Shown here: piece by piece, positions 41,357 to 52,600 of the stretch | Layout: the number at the start of each line of letters is the position of its first letter | Position numbering within the stretch: the stretch's first letter is position 1 | Origin: Lagopus muta | Lineage: Eukaryota; Chordata; Aves; Galliformes; Phasianidae | Assembly: GCF_023343835.1 (NCBI RefSeq) | Contig: NC_064440.1 | Span: 28,899,537 to 28,963,536 of the forward strand | DNA: 64,000 nt | Reading direction: 5' to 3' | Notes under the pieces: generated by a model | Seen by the model: only the letters and a program-made list of their open reading frames with translations | Told to the model about the DNA's origin: nothing | The model's database searches: none | Made by a program: the position numbers and the translations under genes

Positions 41357-44300
41357 TTTTTATGCTTATTTACACACTACTTTAAAAGAAATTCCCTGTG
41401 CCCTAGCAGAGGGATGGGTCTCACATGAAAGCTCTCTGGGACTCACTGGGTGACATGGGAGAAGGGAACATCTGGCAACGCAATGCCAAGCATGAGGAGA
41501 AAGCCACACCAAGGGATGCCTCCAGTACTGCCACAGGCCAGGATTAGCACTGTGCAAGTCTTCTATAGCACAGAAACAAAAATAGAGCCAATCTACAAAG
41601 GGCTTTGCTCTTCCTGGAGGACACTGCAGGTCCCCACCCACAGCATCCCAGGGTCTGGCAGCTGAAGAAGAAATGCCGTTGTTTTTGGAAAGGGTTTCTT
41701 CACCCCATTTCTACAGAAGAGCCTGAAGATGCAGCTGAAGCTTAAAACTGAACACTTCAGAGCAGCTCTGGCTCTCTAAGGAGGAGAAGGTTTTGCTTTG
41801 TTGCTCTGGGCAGGGAGCTGGATCCTTCAGCCATGTGTCCCAAGCAGGTCGCTTGGCCCCACAGGGCATCCCTGGCACAAGGTGCTGAGTGGCTGGATGC
41901 ATGTGGTCCTCTTCATTTACACACTGACATTTTCCTGGCTTGCAGTCCTCCTTCTTTTCCCATTTGCTTCATTCTACCCTGAGAAATCCTACCTCCTACC
42001 AACAGAGAAAAAAAAACCACTCGGGAAGGATCAAGAACCACATCCCAGAACGACACAGTTCTTGGGAGCCCAGCACATGATGAACACCACATGGTGTCCA
42101 TCTAACAACACTTCCAAAATGCTGCCTTCAGACAGGAGAGAACACATCTGTGCCAGTAACAGGCTGGGTGTTAGCTGAGAACAATGATGTATTCACATTG
42201 CAGTAAGTTCCTGCTATTGGTTTAAAGTCAATAGCTTTTTCTATACCAGAAACAGCTGATTTTTTCTTTTCTTGCAGCACTGCCATAAAGCTAATGAAAA
42301 CCCAGAGAATTGCCATCACAAGCCCACACTCATATAAGAAATCTCCATGAAGAGATACAGGATGCAATCACTCAGAAGGACCTTTCATTGCAATTAAAAG
42401 CTCATCCACAACTTTTGGGCTCCGTTACTAAAAATGAGATGATAATCCACAAGTGATGGTGGCTTCGATCAGACAGCATCAAACCCGAGCCTTCATGGTT
42501 AAACTTACACCAAGGTCCCATTCCACACCTATGGCCGCATGCACGTAAGTAACAGTCACAGTGAGAGCATCCATAGCTACTTTGAGCTTCTCTGTCTGTG
42601 TATACACGGCTCCCTCCTTTTGGCACCGGGGTTTAAAACCACATGGTTTGTGCTGCAACGTAATTCTTTCTTGCAGACTACAAGAAGGGCAGGCAGACAG
42701 CAGCTTGAGAGCCGCGCAGTGCATCAGGCCAGCAGGGACCTCATCACAGCTGTGCTTCAAGTGCTTTTCTAACAGAAAGAGACAGAACAGGGAGAGAACG
42801 CACAGCAACAGAAGCTTTTCATGTTTCAGGCTTTGCTTTTGCTTTGTGTCAGAGTTTTGGGAAACACTGATGATACTGATAGAGCCAGCAAATCAGCTCG
42901 AAAGGGAACAAAGCACCTTTCATTAGAAACAGCTCTCTGTTAGAAGGGAAATAGAACATCTCCTATATATTCAGCTGAAACCAAGATGCCAGCATGCGGA
43001 GGCAGATAATGGAAGAAAATAACCCGAAGAAAGTAAATTGCTGCTTTACACTTCAGACATACACCTCTCTCCATTACCAAAGAACATCAAAGCGGGAGGG
43101 AAGGAGGACAGGAGGAAACCAGTCGGCTCACTATCAGATGTCAATGTCTTAAAGGTTTAGGGTGAAGGACAGAGGGAAACTGTTTCTTAAAATCTTTTAG
43201 GACAGTTTCATCACTGATCGTAACCAGAGGCAACCACGATGCTCCCACACTTTCCTAGCTCATTATAAGTTGAAGTTTGCACACCCAGCTCACCCCTGTG
43301 CACAGGGGAGCAGGAGTGAAGCTGATAAGCCAGTAAGGAAGATACAGATAGAGAGAAAGCATAGGTCTGGGAACTGCTTTTTTTTTTAATTTAATTCTGG
43401 AAATTTTCAAGAGACCAAAAAACAAATCTCTTTTTTTTTTAAGCATCCTTGCCCAGCTTTCAGGTGGCAAATGGAAATTTACAAATGAAATGTTGGATGT
43501 GTAAGGTTAGCACCACAGGAGTAACTGTCTTCTCTTTACAGTTCCATTTGATAGGCGATAAAAGAATACAGAGGAAAAGAAAGAAAAGCTGACCTTGCAT
43601 TTTAATCTTCAACATCCTAGATACTGAAATCTGAACATCAAAATGCCACAGCTCAATTGGCATATCCAAATCGTTCAGCAACACTCAGTCTGTACAGTAT
43701 GTGACATTTCAGTGGCAAATGGCAACTATCACAACATACAGCCTAATAGGCAGGGCCAAAATGGTAAAGCTCCAGGAAAAGAAATAAAGCAACAAAAAAC
43801 AAAGCAAGGACACTAGTATGGCTATCACAACCTGCTGCAGTGATTGGAGAAATAAAAGGGATTTGTGTGGGCCTGGCTGGGATGGGGTTCATTTCATGGG
43901 TCAAATACCCTAATGCTACCCTGCAATAGCCTCATTTCATGAGATAAACATGCAAATGTATCTAATCTAAACTCTCTCACTTCCTACCTGCAAACTACAG
44001 GAGCACATAAGGCTCTGACCGATTGTTTTCCTCTATTTGTATTCGTTTTAAAAGTCGTGGTTCTTACTGGAAGGTCTTAAAAGTTCTTCAAAACAGTTCT
44101 ACAAACCCTCAGTCCTTACCAGGCAGGAATCTTAACACAGGATTTAGGAGATTTAAATCTTGCAGTTACGTGCAGTCTTCTTAAGGCTTAAGTGCAATAA
44201 TTACTTTGAGGTATCCTCATTTTGCATTACAACTTGATGATAAGACTTCCCTTCTAAGTAATTATAAAACATCTGAAATGCTTCAAATTTTACTCAGTGA

Positions 44301-44369
44301 TTTGACTCAGCCACTTAAAATTTTTACAAGAGGGTTCAAATTTGGACCATAAAGAAGAAGTAGAGGTGG

Positions 44370-44518
44370 ACACCCCCCCCCCCGGAGACACTCAGGGTCA
44401 GGCTGGAGGGGCTCTGAGCACCTGATGGAGCTGCGGCTGTCCCTGTTATTGCAGGGCAGTTGGACCAGGTGACCTTTCAGAGCCCCTTCCAACCCAAACA
44501 ATTCTGTCACTCTATGAT
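44370..44518 (+). mobile_element. CR1 LINE 3' tail fragment
   Basis: It holds GGAGACACTCAGGGTCAGGC, GAGGGGCTCTGAGCACCTG, GTTGGACCAGGTGACC, CCTTCCAACCCAAACAATTC and TGTCACTCTATGATT, the usual CR1 3' words. A run of 12 C at its left side is slippage-prone. Confidence 0.85.
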
Positions 44519-44605
44519 TTTGTCATAGTTTGGGAAATGTGTCTGTTGATTACACCCACCTTTCCACATCCTGTGTACAGATTTCTAACAGCAACACTAA
44601 GTAAC

Positions 44606-44800
44606 ACAGAATCACAGAATCACCTGGGTTGGAAGGGACCTCAAGGATCATGTAGTTCCAACCCCCCTGCCTGGCAGGGCCACCAAACATACACATTCAG
44701 ATCAGGTTGCCCAGGACCCCGTCCAACCTGGCCTTGAACACGTCCAAGGACGGGGCATCCACAACCTCCCTGGGCAGCCCATTCCAGGGCCTAACCAGCT
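44606..44800 (-). mobile_element. CR1 LINE 3' tail fragment, opposite orientation
   Basis: The plus strand reads CACAGAATCACAGAATCACC, TGGGTTGGAAGGGACCTCAA, CAACCCCCCTGCC and GTCCAACCTGGCCTTGAAC, then CCACAACCTCCCTGGGCAGC. This is the reverse complement of the CR1 3' end, with its terminal octamer repeat at 44606-44622. It is better preserved than the facing fragment at 44370-44518. Confidence 0.92.
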
Positions 44801-45060
44801 AAAACAATTGCTTTGTATTGACATTACAGCAAGCTCATCTACTTTAATCCCAAAGAGAGATGCAATACAACCCAGAACAACCTTATTTTTGTTTTGTTTC
44901 AGACTGATGAGGAAGCCAACATTAATACCAGAGTATCCGCTGCTGCACACGGTTTGAACACGGAGCGCCAACAGCAAGAGAGGAGCCTTCACAGCCAGTA
45001 GTGCTACGCAACGTCACCACCAGGAGAGTAACGAGACGCTGAACTTTTCTTTTTCTTTCC

Positions 45061-45066
45061 TTTATT
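45061..45066 (-). terminator. Candidate distal poly(A) signal of MYO1B
   Basis: The minus strand reads CATAAATAAAGGAAAG, containing AATAAA, about 1.5 kb after the MYO1B stop codon. A UTR of this length fits what I know of mammalian MYO1B transcripts. The choice between this and the nearer signal is uncertain. Confidence 0.4.
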
Positions 45067-46569
45067 TATGCTTGGGACTTCCAGCACTGCACATCAGGGA
45101 CCCAGGGTCTTCATCTGTCCTATTTCAGACTGCAAAAATACAATGGTTTCTCCGCTGTCCTCACATCAACAAAGCAAACAGTCACATTCAACAAGCCCTT
45201 CACGTGAGTAGTTGCTTCTATCTTAAAAACACAGCTCCTCTTAAGGATTTCAGCTAACGCTTCTGGCTTATGAAGATTAAGTGCAATTAGTTACACTGAA
45301 AGTTTATAACGTAGCTCTTGGATTGTATTTCTGTGCACACATTTACATCAGGCACACAAGTTATATAAAATAGCTTGGAGTACAAAAATACGGCTACAAC
45401 ATAGGAATACCAAACAGCACAGAATTGAAACAGTTTTATTACTGTAATACCAATTTATATACAGACCCTCAGATTCAGGAACTTGTAATTTTAAGTATTC
45501 TTCCCAAACTGTAGTGTACACTCTAAAAAACTGCAAATTAACAACACAACTCTACACTTTAACCCCTATAACTGTCTATGCAGGCTGCACCAACCCTCTT
45601 TTGCACATAAAAATGTATTATAAATAATTTTTCACAAAATGTCGTGTGTGTTTTATTGCACATTGTACATGCCAATATCTAAAGGAAAGGCCCAAAGCCT
45701 TCGCTTGGTACCAAGCAGTTTAAATACCTAGCAGTACTGTGTCCTGAATACTATGGCGTTTTTCAGGCTCTAATCTTAACTGATCACTTAAAGAAAAAAG
45801 CAGAACAGAAAATGTTTCAAACCACGTGCTTTTGTGAGTGAAACAGGCCTCTTCAATTTTATTCTTATTTTTGCTGTAAAAAGGCATTACAAATATCTGA
45901 CCTAATTAAAAATCCTGTTGGAAAATTTCTGCTTTTTTTTTTTTTGTCTTTTGTTTTTTACTAAAAAATTATGCATGTAGCTGCTTGGGTAATGACACGT
46001 TCCTTTTGTTTTGCAGAATTAGGTGTTCCCATGCTGTACATACTGAAGGATTGAGCTACATAGGTGCTAGTGTCAGCTACAAGGGTCAGTGCCTGGTCTC
46101 AGCTCTCCCCATCTCTCCAGTGATGGTGGCAAAGGAGGAGCCCATCAGAACACCACAGTGGGTTGGTATAAAGAAACTGGGCACAAGTTGCCACCAAGCC
46201 TCAAGGTCATGTATGGCTTTTGTTATGTGGATCTCTAGACTAAGAAATATGAGTAATTTATCATTAATATGTGGGTTTACGGTATGCTGCATTAAAATAT
46301 GGCCACTAAACAAAGAGAATGATTCAGGTATGACAGGTAACTTGCCAGCTGGTAAAAATGCCCCACTGGGTAAAGATCTGCATGTTGAGGGTTAAAACTA
46401 TGGCATGACAGATAAGATTAAAAAGTCAACTGATCCAATGTTTTGCCAAGGGCTTCTAAAGCTATTAGCCATCAACAGCTCCAGAAAGGGATAAAACCAG
46501 CAAAACCAAACGACTAAAATTGCACTATTACAAAGAAACAAGTCCATGGAAGGGAGTCACCAGCCGCAG
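45067..46569 (-). other. MYO1B: MYO1B 3' untranslated region (inferred extent)
   Basis: This AT-rich, CR1-free sequence follows the MYO1B stop at 46570-46572. It contains several TTTATT words (AATAAA on the transcribed strand) at 45061, 45433 and 45652. Its right edge is fixed by the stop codon. Its left edge depends on which poly(A) signal is used. The plus-strand open frame at 45985-46395 is treated as chance. Confidence 0.5.
45652..45657 (-). terminator. Candidate proximal poly(A) signal of MYO1B
   Basis: The minus strand reads ATGTGCAATAAAACACACACG, with AATAAA followed by a CA-rich and then GT-containing stretch. It lies about 0.9 kb after the stop. The overlapping word GTGCAATA is also a match to the target seed of the miR-25/92 family. 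Confidence 0.4.
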
Positions 46570-46693
46570 TTAGGGGACAGCCACTTCAAGAAGCCGATTG
46601 TTTTTTCGTTTGCAAGTTGGGACGTTGCCATTTTTCTGGCTGCCTTGTATGAACTTCACACACACTTTGTCTTGTCTGAACTGGACCAAAAAC
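46570..46693 (-). CDS. MYO1B: MYO1B last coding exon with stop codon
   Basis: 124 bases. It completes the split Glu codon, then reads FLVQFRQDKVCVKFIQGSQK, NGNVPTCKRKNNRLLEVAVP and TAA at 46572-46570. The acceptor is CTCCTAG. The C-terminal LLEVAVP is diagnostic of MYO1B. The 3.5 kb intron before it contains a CR1 copy. Confidence 0.96.
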
Positions 46694-49600
46694 CTAGGAG
46701 AGGGAATAAAACGCATGTTAGTGAAAGGTGGAAGGAATACACAGGAAGTCTTTTTGAAGGCCTTTCTTCTATTCACTGCTCTAACTACAAAAAGACACCA
46801 GAGAAGAGAAGGCTTCTGGAGAAGAGAAGGCTGTGAAGAGACCTCATTGCAGCCTTCCAGTATTTAAAAGGGAATTATAAAAAGGAAGGGAATCAACTTT
46901 TTACTCGGGTAGACAGTGACAGGACAAGAGGGAATGGCTTTCAGCTCCAGGAGGGAAGGCTTAGAATGGATGTCAGGGGGAAGTTCTTTATAGAGAGAGT
47001 GGTGAGGTGCTGGAACAGGCTGCCCAGAGAGGCTGTGGATGTTCCATCCCTGAAGGTATTCAAGGCCAGGTTGAACGGGACCCCAGGCGGCCTCTTCTGG
47101 TACCACACATGGAGCTCGGTGGCCCTGACTGTGGCAGTGGGTTGGACCTCGATGATCCTTGAGGCCCCTTCCAGCCCAAGCCATTCTATGATTCTATGAC
47201 ACTGGATATTGCATCCTTGGGAATTTGTACTAAGCGAGGTAATATAATTAGAAAGAATACAATTAGAAGATAGCATATTAAAAAATACACACATTAAAAA
47301 ATATAATTAGAAGAAAGCAAAATTAACAGTATTTTACCATTTTTGGTCCATTATTTATACCCTATTTTCAGTTATCTACAATATGCCAGTGACTTAGGCA
47401 CATTTGAAAACTAGATTCTGCAGCCCTGTAATCAAAGGAAAAAATTCAAACTGGGGGTTTTGGGTTTGTTTGATAAAGCAATACATATAAAACCTGAAAG
47501 CAACAAATAGGGATATAATTTCTTGTTACTTTCTTACCATACAATAAGGAAATTAAATCATAGCTACACATTCTTACATTCTTTGTACAAAAAATAAACA
47601 GTTCTCCCACTTAAAAGTGGATAAAGTGAATATCTGTATCTATATAGATATATCTGTATATCTACAAACTGCAGTAAGTTCCAGACATCTGTTAATTCCC
47701 TCAAAGACCAACATCCCTGTGACTGAGAAGCTCAGCAGAGCACAGCAGAAGCCACATCCCACGAGGAGATGGCTTCGTTCACACAAAAAGCCACAAACAC
47801 TCAGCTGAGGATGACTGCTTGAACCGAGCAGCATTTCAAAAGCTCAGCAGAAACTGAGGTGAATGCTGAATCCTTAAGCCAGCGTCTCTGAATATCTCAA
47901 TAAACAGGGAAAATGCTGTTAAATCTGTTTTATAGCTGAGACTCCCAGGCCCACAGAGTGCCTTCCTGCTGGCATGTAGGAATTGTGCTGCAAAACAAAC
48001 CAGCATTTTAGCTGCCTTCTTTCTTATAACTACTTAGCTCTCACAGCCTCGGCAATTAGGAAAACTCATTTCCTCCTCAGCAATATCCTATGGCCCAGGG
48101 AAAATTAATCTGGATTTGACATTTCTTGTTACATACTGGATGAGAAGTTTCAGTGCATTTGAAGAATTGCTTTAAAAAAAACCCAACAAGCTCACCAACA
48201 GCTTCACACCTCTCACTGATTGGGAGAGCAAATTAAAAGCAATAGACAGGGCAGCGCTGCTTTCTGGCTCACATGCAGCAGTCACTGACCTAAGAAGTCC
48301 TCTGTAACAGCAGATTTTCCCTTTTTGCATCCTTAAAACATCCTCCAGCAGAGGCCAAAAACTTCAAAGAATTTGTCTTCCATCCGGAAGCCACAAATCA
48401 AGCTTGACAGTGTGGCCCAGGGGAGAAAGCAGCCGTGCTGTGTTGCCCCACAGCCCTGCTTTCCTGCCCAACCCAGCAGGCTCCAAAATTAACTTGTTCA
48501 GCACTTCCTGCCATGCAGGCAGCCACAAAATGGGAGCTGGTTTCAGAGCCACCACCTCTTGTCATCAACAATGCATTTTCCTCTGACTTTCATCAGTCTT
48601 CCAAGCCTTGCCAGCAAGTGTGCCGGTAGCGCTGGCAGGCAAAATGCATCTTCTGATACAGCTGGCTCTGCTCCTGAGTCACTGCTCCAATAACACGTGT
48701 CAACACTGACTCAACACACTCCTGGATCAACAGCACTTTTGGTTTTATAAGCAAAAAGTCGTGCACAGTAGTCAAAGCGTGGCCTCTCCTTCTCCTCAAT
48801 TCCTAGTTTGGCCTGTAACTAAACTCTGGCATACAACAAGACTAAAGCATTGAACAGTCATCTCTGTTGACAGCAATGAGAACAAACAAAACTGAAAACT
48901 ATTTAGTCTGGATAAAATCAAGAGCAATACACACTTGAATGGTTTTAGTCTCCAAAGCAAGTAACCAAACCACATCCCAAAATACAAGACTTCCAGAAAG
49001 CAAACTGGTCTCCAAATCCTGGCTGGAAGGCCAGACTAGAGCACTGCACACTTAGATTTAACTCCAGTTTATTCCTTTATAGCAATCACTGAACTAGTAA
49101 CTGAGCAGGGACAGTCACAACTCTTGTAGAGGCTAAAAAATCACTTCAGCAAAAATGGAATAAATCACATCTGGCAGCAGAACATTGGAAAAGGGCAGAT
49201 GGCATTTTCAAGGAAACAGCGAAACCAGTCTTTATATAAACCCTCAAAGCTGATCAGATACAAATTGTTATCACCGCCTGAGCTCTAGAATGCTATCAGT
49301 GCTGTACAATAGATAAAAAATTACATTTTCACCTGCAAAAAAATTATTTTGCTAACGTTAAAGGTTTCCAAACGTTCTTCCTTATTAAAAATGAATAAAT
49401 CCACTAAATCAACACCACTGAAATCAGGAGGTGCTTCACACAACAGACTATATGCAGAACAACGGTGGGTAAGTGGTGGACTCCTATGGAACAGAATTCA
49501 TGAGTCCACACGAAAGCAATATCTTTAGTCCATGATTATAAACGCTGCAAATTCACATCTCACTTCAGGTCAAAATACGAAACTGAATCAAATAAATTCT

Positions 49601-52600
49601 AATTTGAGATACAATCTATTTATAAAACAGAAAAAGAAAAAAATTCTACCAAGAAACAGAATGAAACAACTAAGCAAAAAAAAACACCTCAAACAACTGG
49701 CCAACAACTGATGACCAAAACTCCATAACAAGGAATTGAAGAATATATCTTTCACCATCAGAATAAAAAAGGTTGAGCTTCATGGACCTACACTACTAGC
49801 ACTGCTGCTACGTGTGTTTTTTGTTGTTTTCACAGGAACCTGGCACACGATGTCCATTCTAATTAATTGATAAACATCTCATAGGAGTATGTGAAGCTCT
49901 CATTTCACACATGAGTCTCCTCAAATGTAGCATCTCTTCATTGTCTCTCAAGCAGCATTTCTGCTTCACAGCTCTACTTGAAACTACGTTACGGACATTT
50001 TCTCTATTGACTTTTGAGGAAATAGGAGCCATAAGGAATATTAGGGATGAGTATCTATTGAAAATTGGATCCTTATTTATACGCCCTCGGTCAAGAGAAA
50101 AATAGTAATTGCAAAGCAGTGTTCTGTTTCTCTAACACTAGATACTTCTTAGCACATTGCAATGAAAGAAATGCAAACAAGAAACATACTCATCAGAAAT
50201 CTCAATGTTGAGCTTCTGCTTGGTTTGGCTGAGAGTAGTGCGGTAAAGTTTAGTGGCCATTTCAATAAGGTGATCGCTGCTGAGCAGGAAATCCCCTTTG
50301 CTAGCTGCTCCTGAGCCCTGGAACATAAAGAAAAGTGGTTAGGATGACCAAAATCTGAAGTGTGCATTAAATGCCAACAAAGCAGGATGCTTTACAATGA
50401 GTCCTCCCACTGCAGTCAAATAAGTCTTGTAAATTAAATAGAGATGCTGGGCAGTGCTGAGGCTCAAAATACAATTCAGTCTCAAATAAACAGTAAATTT
50501 GTTGATAATAATAAAAACTCCTCCTCAGCCTAAAGGAAAGTCACCATCCCTTGTCCAACAACGCTGTATTGTTTCTGTCTCCCTCTTCTGGCCATGCCAC
50601 CGCAAGTTCACATTTCTTTTCCAGGAAGGAACAAGAACCAATTAATGCCACAGCATTTGGAAGAAGGTGGTCAGTATGAAAAGACACTATATATAGCATT
50701 CCTCAAACCCATTTAAGCCAGAATACAAGTGCTAGCTTAATGATTTTAGCAGAGCAGTACTGACAGCGCTGAGAAGTAAATATAGCACTGAAGTAAGTTC
50801 TTTGGAACTGAGTAACCAAGTGAGCTGTGCCATAATGTGAGTTTCTTGGAATCACAAAAAGAAGAGAGAAACATTCTGCTGGCGTGTCAGGAAGAACTGT
50901 ACAAGCAGCTAAAAAGGAAAACACTGTCACTAGGTATTAAGCAGCAGATCAAAGGCTCATTATACTAACGGAAAATGTTAATCCGAAAGAGGCTACAGTG
51001 AAAAACGTTCACAATTAAATTATCATTCAGGATGTAACAACTGTTCCTGTTTGAAACCAGGAGTTTTAAATCAACATTTTTGCAGACGGGGCAAAGTGAA
51101 AAAATAGCAGTCTCAACCTTCAGGCTAATCCATTTGACCAGATGCTACAAGACAACCAGTAAGCCATCGTTATATTGCTACGCATCAAACAAGCATATTA
51201 CTATATGAGGAAGTCACAACCAACCTCCTTAAGGTGCACTGCAAAGAAGCCATCATTTTGGGAACTCATGGACACTTTGGTAACGTCTCCCAGTGGAACC
51301 TCCGACTTGATATTTCCCGACTTTTGATCCGCAAGGAGAACGTTGTTTTTGGTTAACAAGAAAATCCTGGATGTAGCCTGTGAAAATACAAAATCGCAAA
51401 CCACTGTCTACACAAAGAGGGAATTTAGGCTTTACTGAGCACCCACTTAGACTACAAATCATTCCTGGAGTTGATAAGTGTGGCCCATTTAAGTAAGCAC
51501 CAACATTTGTTGTTCAGCAAAAACTGCAGATGAGTTAAAATTAGGTCAAATTTATTTGTGTGTCTAATTACAGATAGAGCAGCTTAGCTCATTTTGGCAC
51601 GTATGCTTAGATATAAACAGTTTCTTTAATTACCAGCTTACAGTTATAAAATCCAGGAAATAAAGTCCAGAACCACAAATCAGAATAACCTCATTTCTCA
51701 TGCAGAGAACCATGTAAGAAAATCATTAAAAATACAACAGATACAAAAATGTATGTTTTAAGAATGCATTTAAAATCAAAGCTTCAAATAGGACAGCTTA
51801 TGTTTGGTGTAAACCTGTTGTAAAATATCACGATAATTCAATTACGTAGTTTCTTCTCCTGGAAAACTTCAAAGAAAAAAATCTTAGCCATTAAGACATC
51901 TCTGTCTAAAGCACATAGACCCATAGCTCATTATTGTTATTAACTTTGAGCGCTGTCTCCCGTGCCAATTCAGGAAAGATACTGTCTTCATTTAATTACT
52001 CCCCTCCACACTGAAAAATTGATTTGGCATCAACAACAGTCAACCTAATTTCTCTCTTACAAATGCATAAATGACACATCTTAGAAGCTGAGATCTACTA
52101 GTTGGAATATTTAGACAGATACAGTGACAACAATTATATCTACTACAGGAGAACAATGCTTCCTGTTTCAGTAACTATAATATAAATGCAAAATAAGTTC
52201 TGTCTTGCCAGAAAAAAAGTACGCTGCATATTTAACAGCTTTATTTAAATGATATTATCAACTTGCCTCTTAATTCCAAAAAAAGGCTTTTGGTATCAAT
52301 CAGAAGGTGGGCACATTTAGCAACGTCTGCCGCTCGTGGTTTTAAAACATATTAGAAGGTGATCATCATGAATTTGAAAGCTGTAAGATTTTCAAATATT
52401 TCAATGCAAACAATATTTTCTAAATATTTATTTCATTCAACTGGCCAATGGAAAAGATTATCACAAAGGCTGCATTTAGTTGTGAATCAATACAGCCTGT
52501 TGCCAGTTGATGAGATGCCATTTTTGCTTGGAAAAGCCACTGAAAACCGTATGCCCAAGCAAGCTTTTAGCATCCGTGAGGTAAATTTACAGTGGGTGTT

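Larger units (their letters stand above)
35500..44369. other. Intergenic, no gene supported
   Basis: About 8.9 kb. The longest open frame is on the plus strand from ATG 38904 to 39752 (282 residues). The protein is poor in Asp and Glu and rich in Ser, His, Gln and Cys, with no domain I recognise, so I do not call it a gene. Minus-strand frames at 40251-40742 and 40580-41083 overlap each other and are also unrecognised. A possible MIR fragment and a poly(T) tract are listed separately. Confidence 0.45.

Noticed and set aside
43862-43920. Possible ERV or LTR fragment around CCTGGCTGGGATGGGG
   Set aside because: It is only a short resemblance to a common avian LTR word, with no terminal repeat, primer site or second copy seen.
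46966-47199. Open frames inside the CR1 copy at 46.8-47.2 kb
   Set aside because: They are fragments of CR1 3' sequence read in arbitrary frames.
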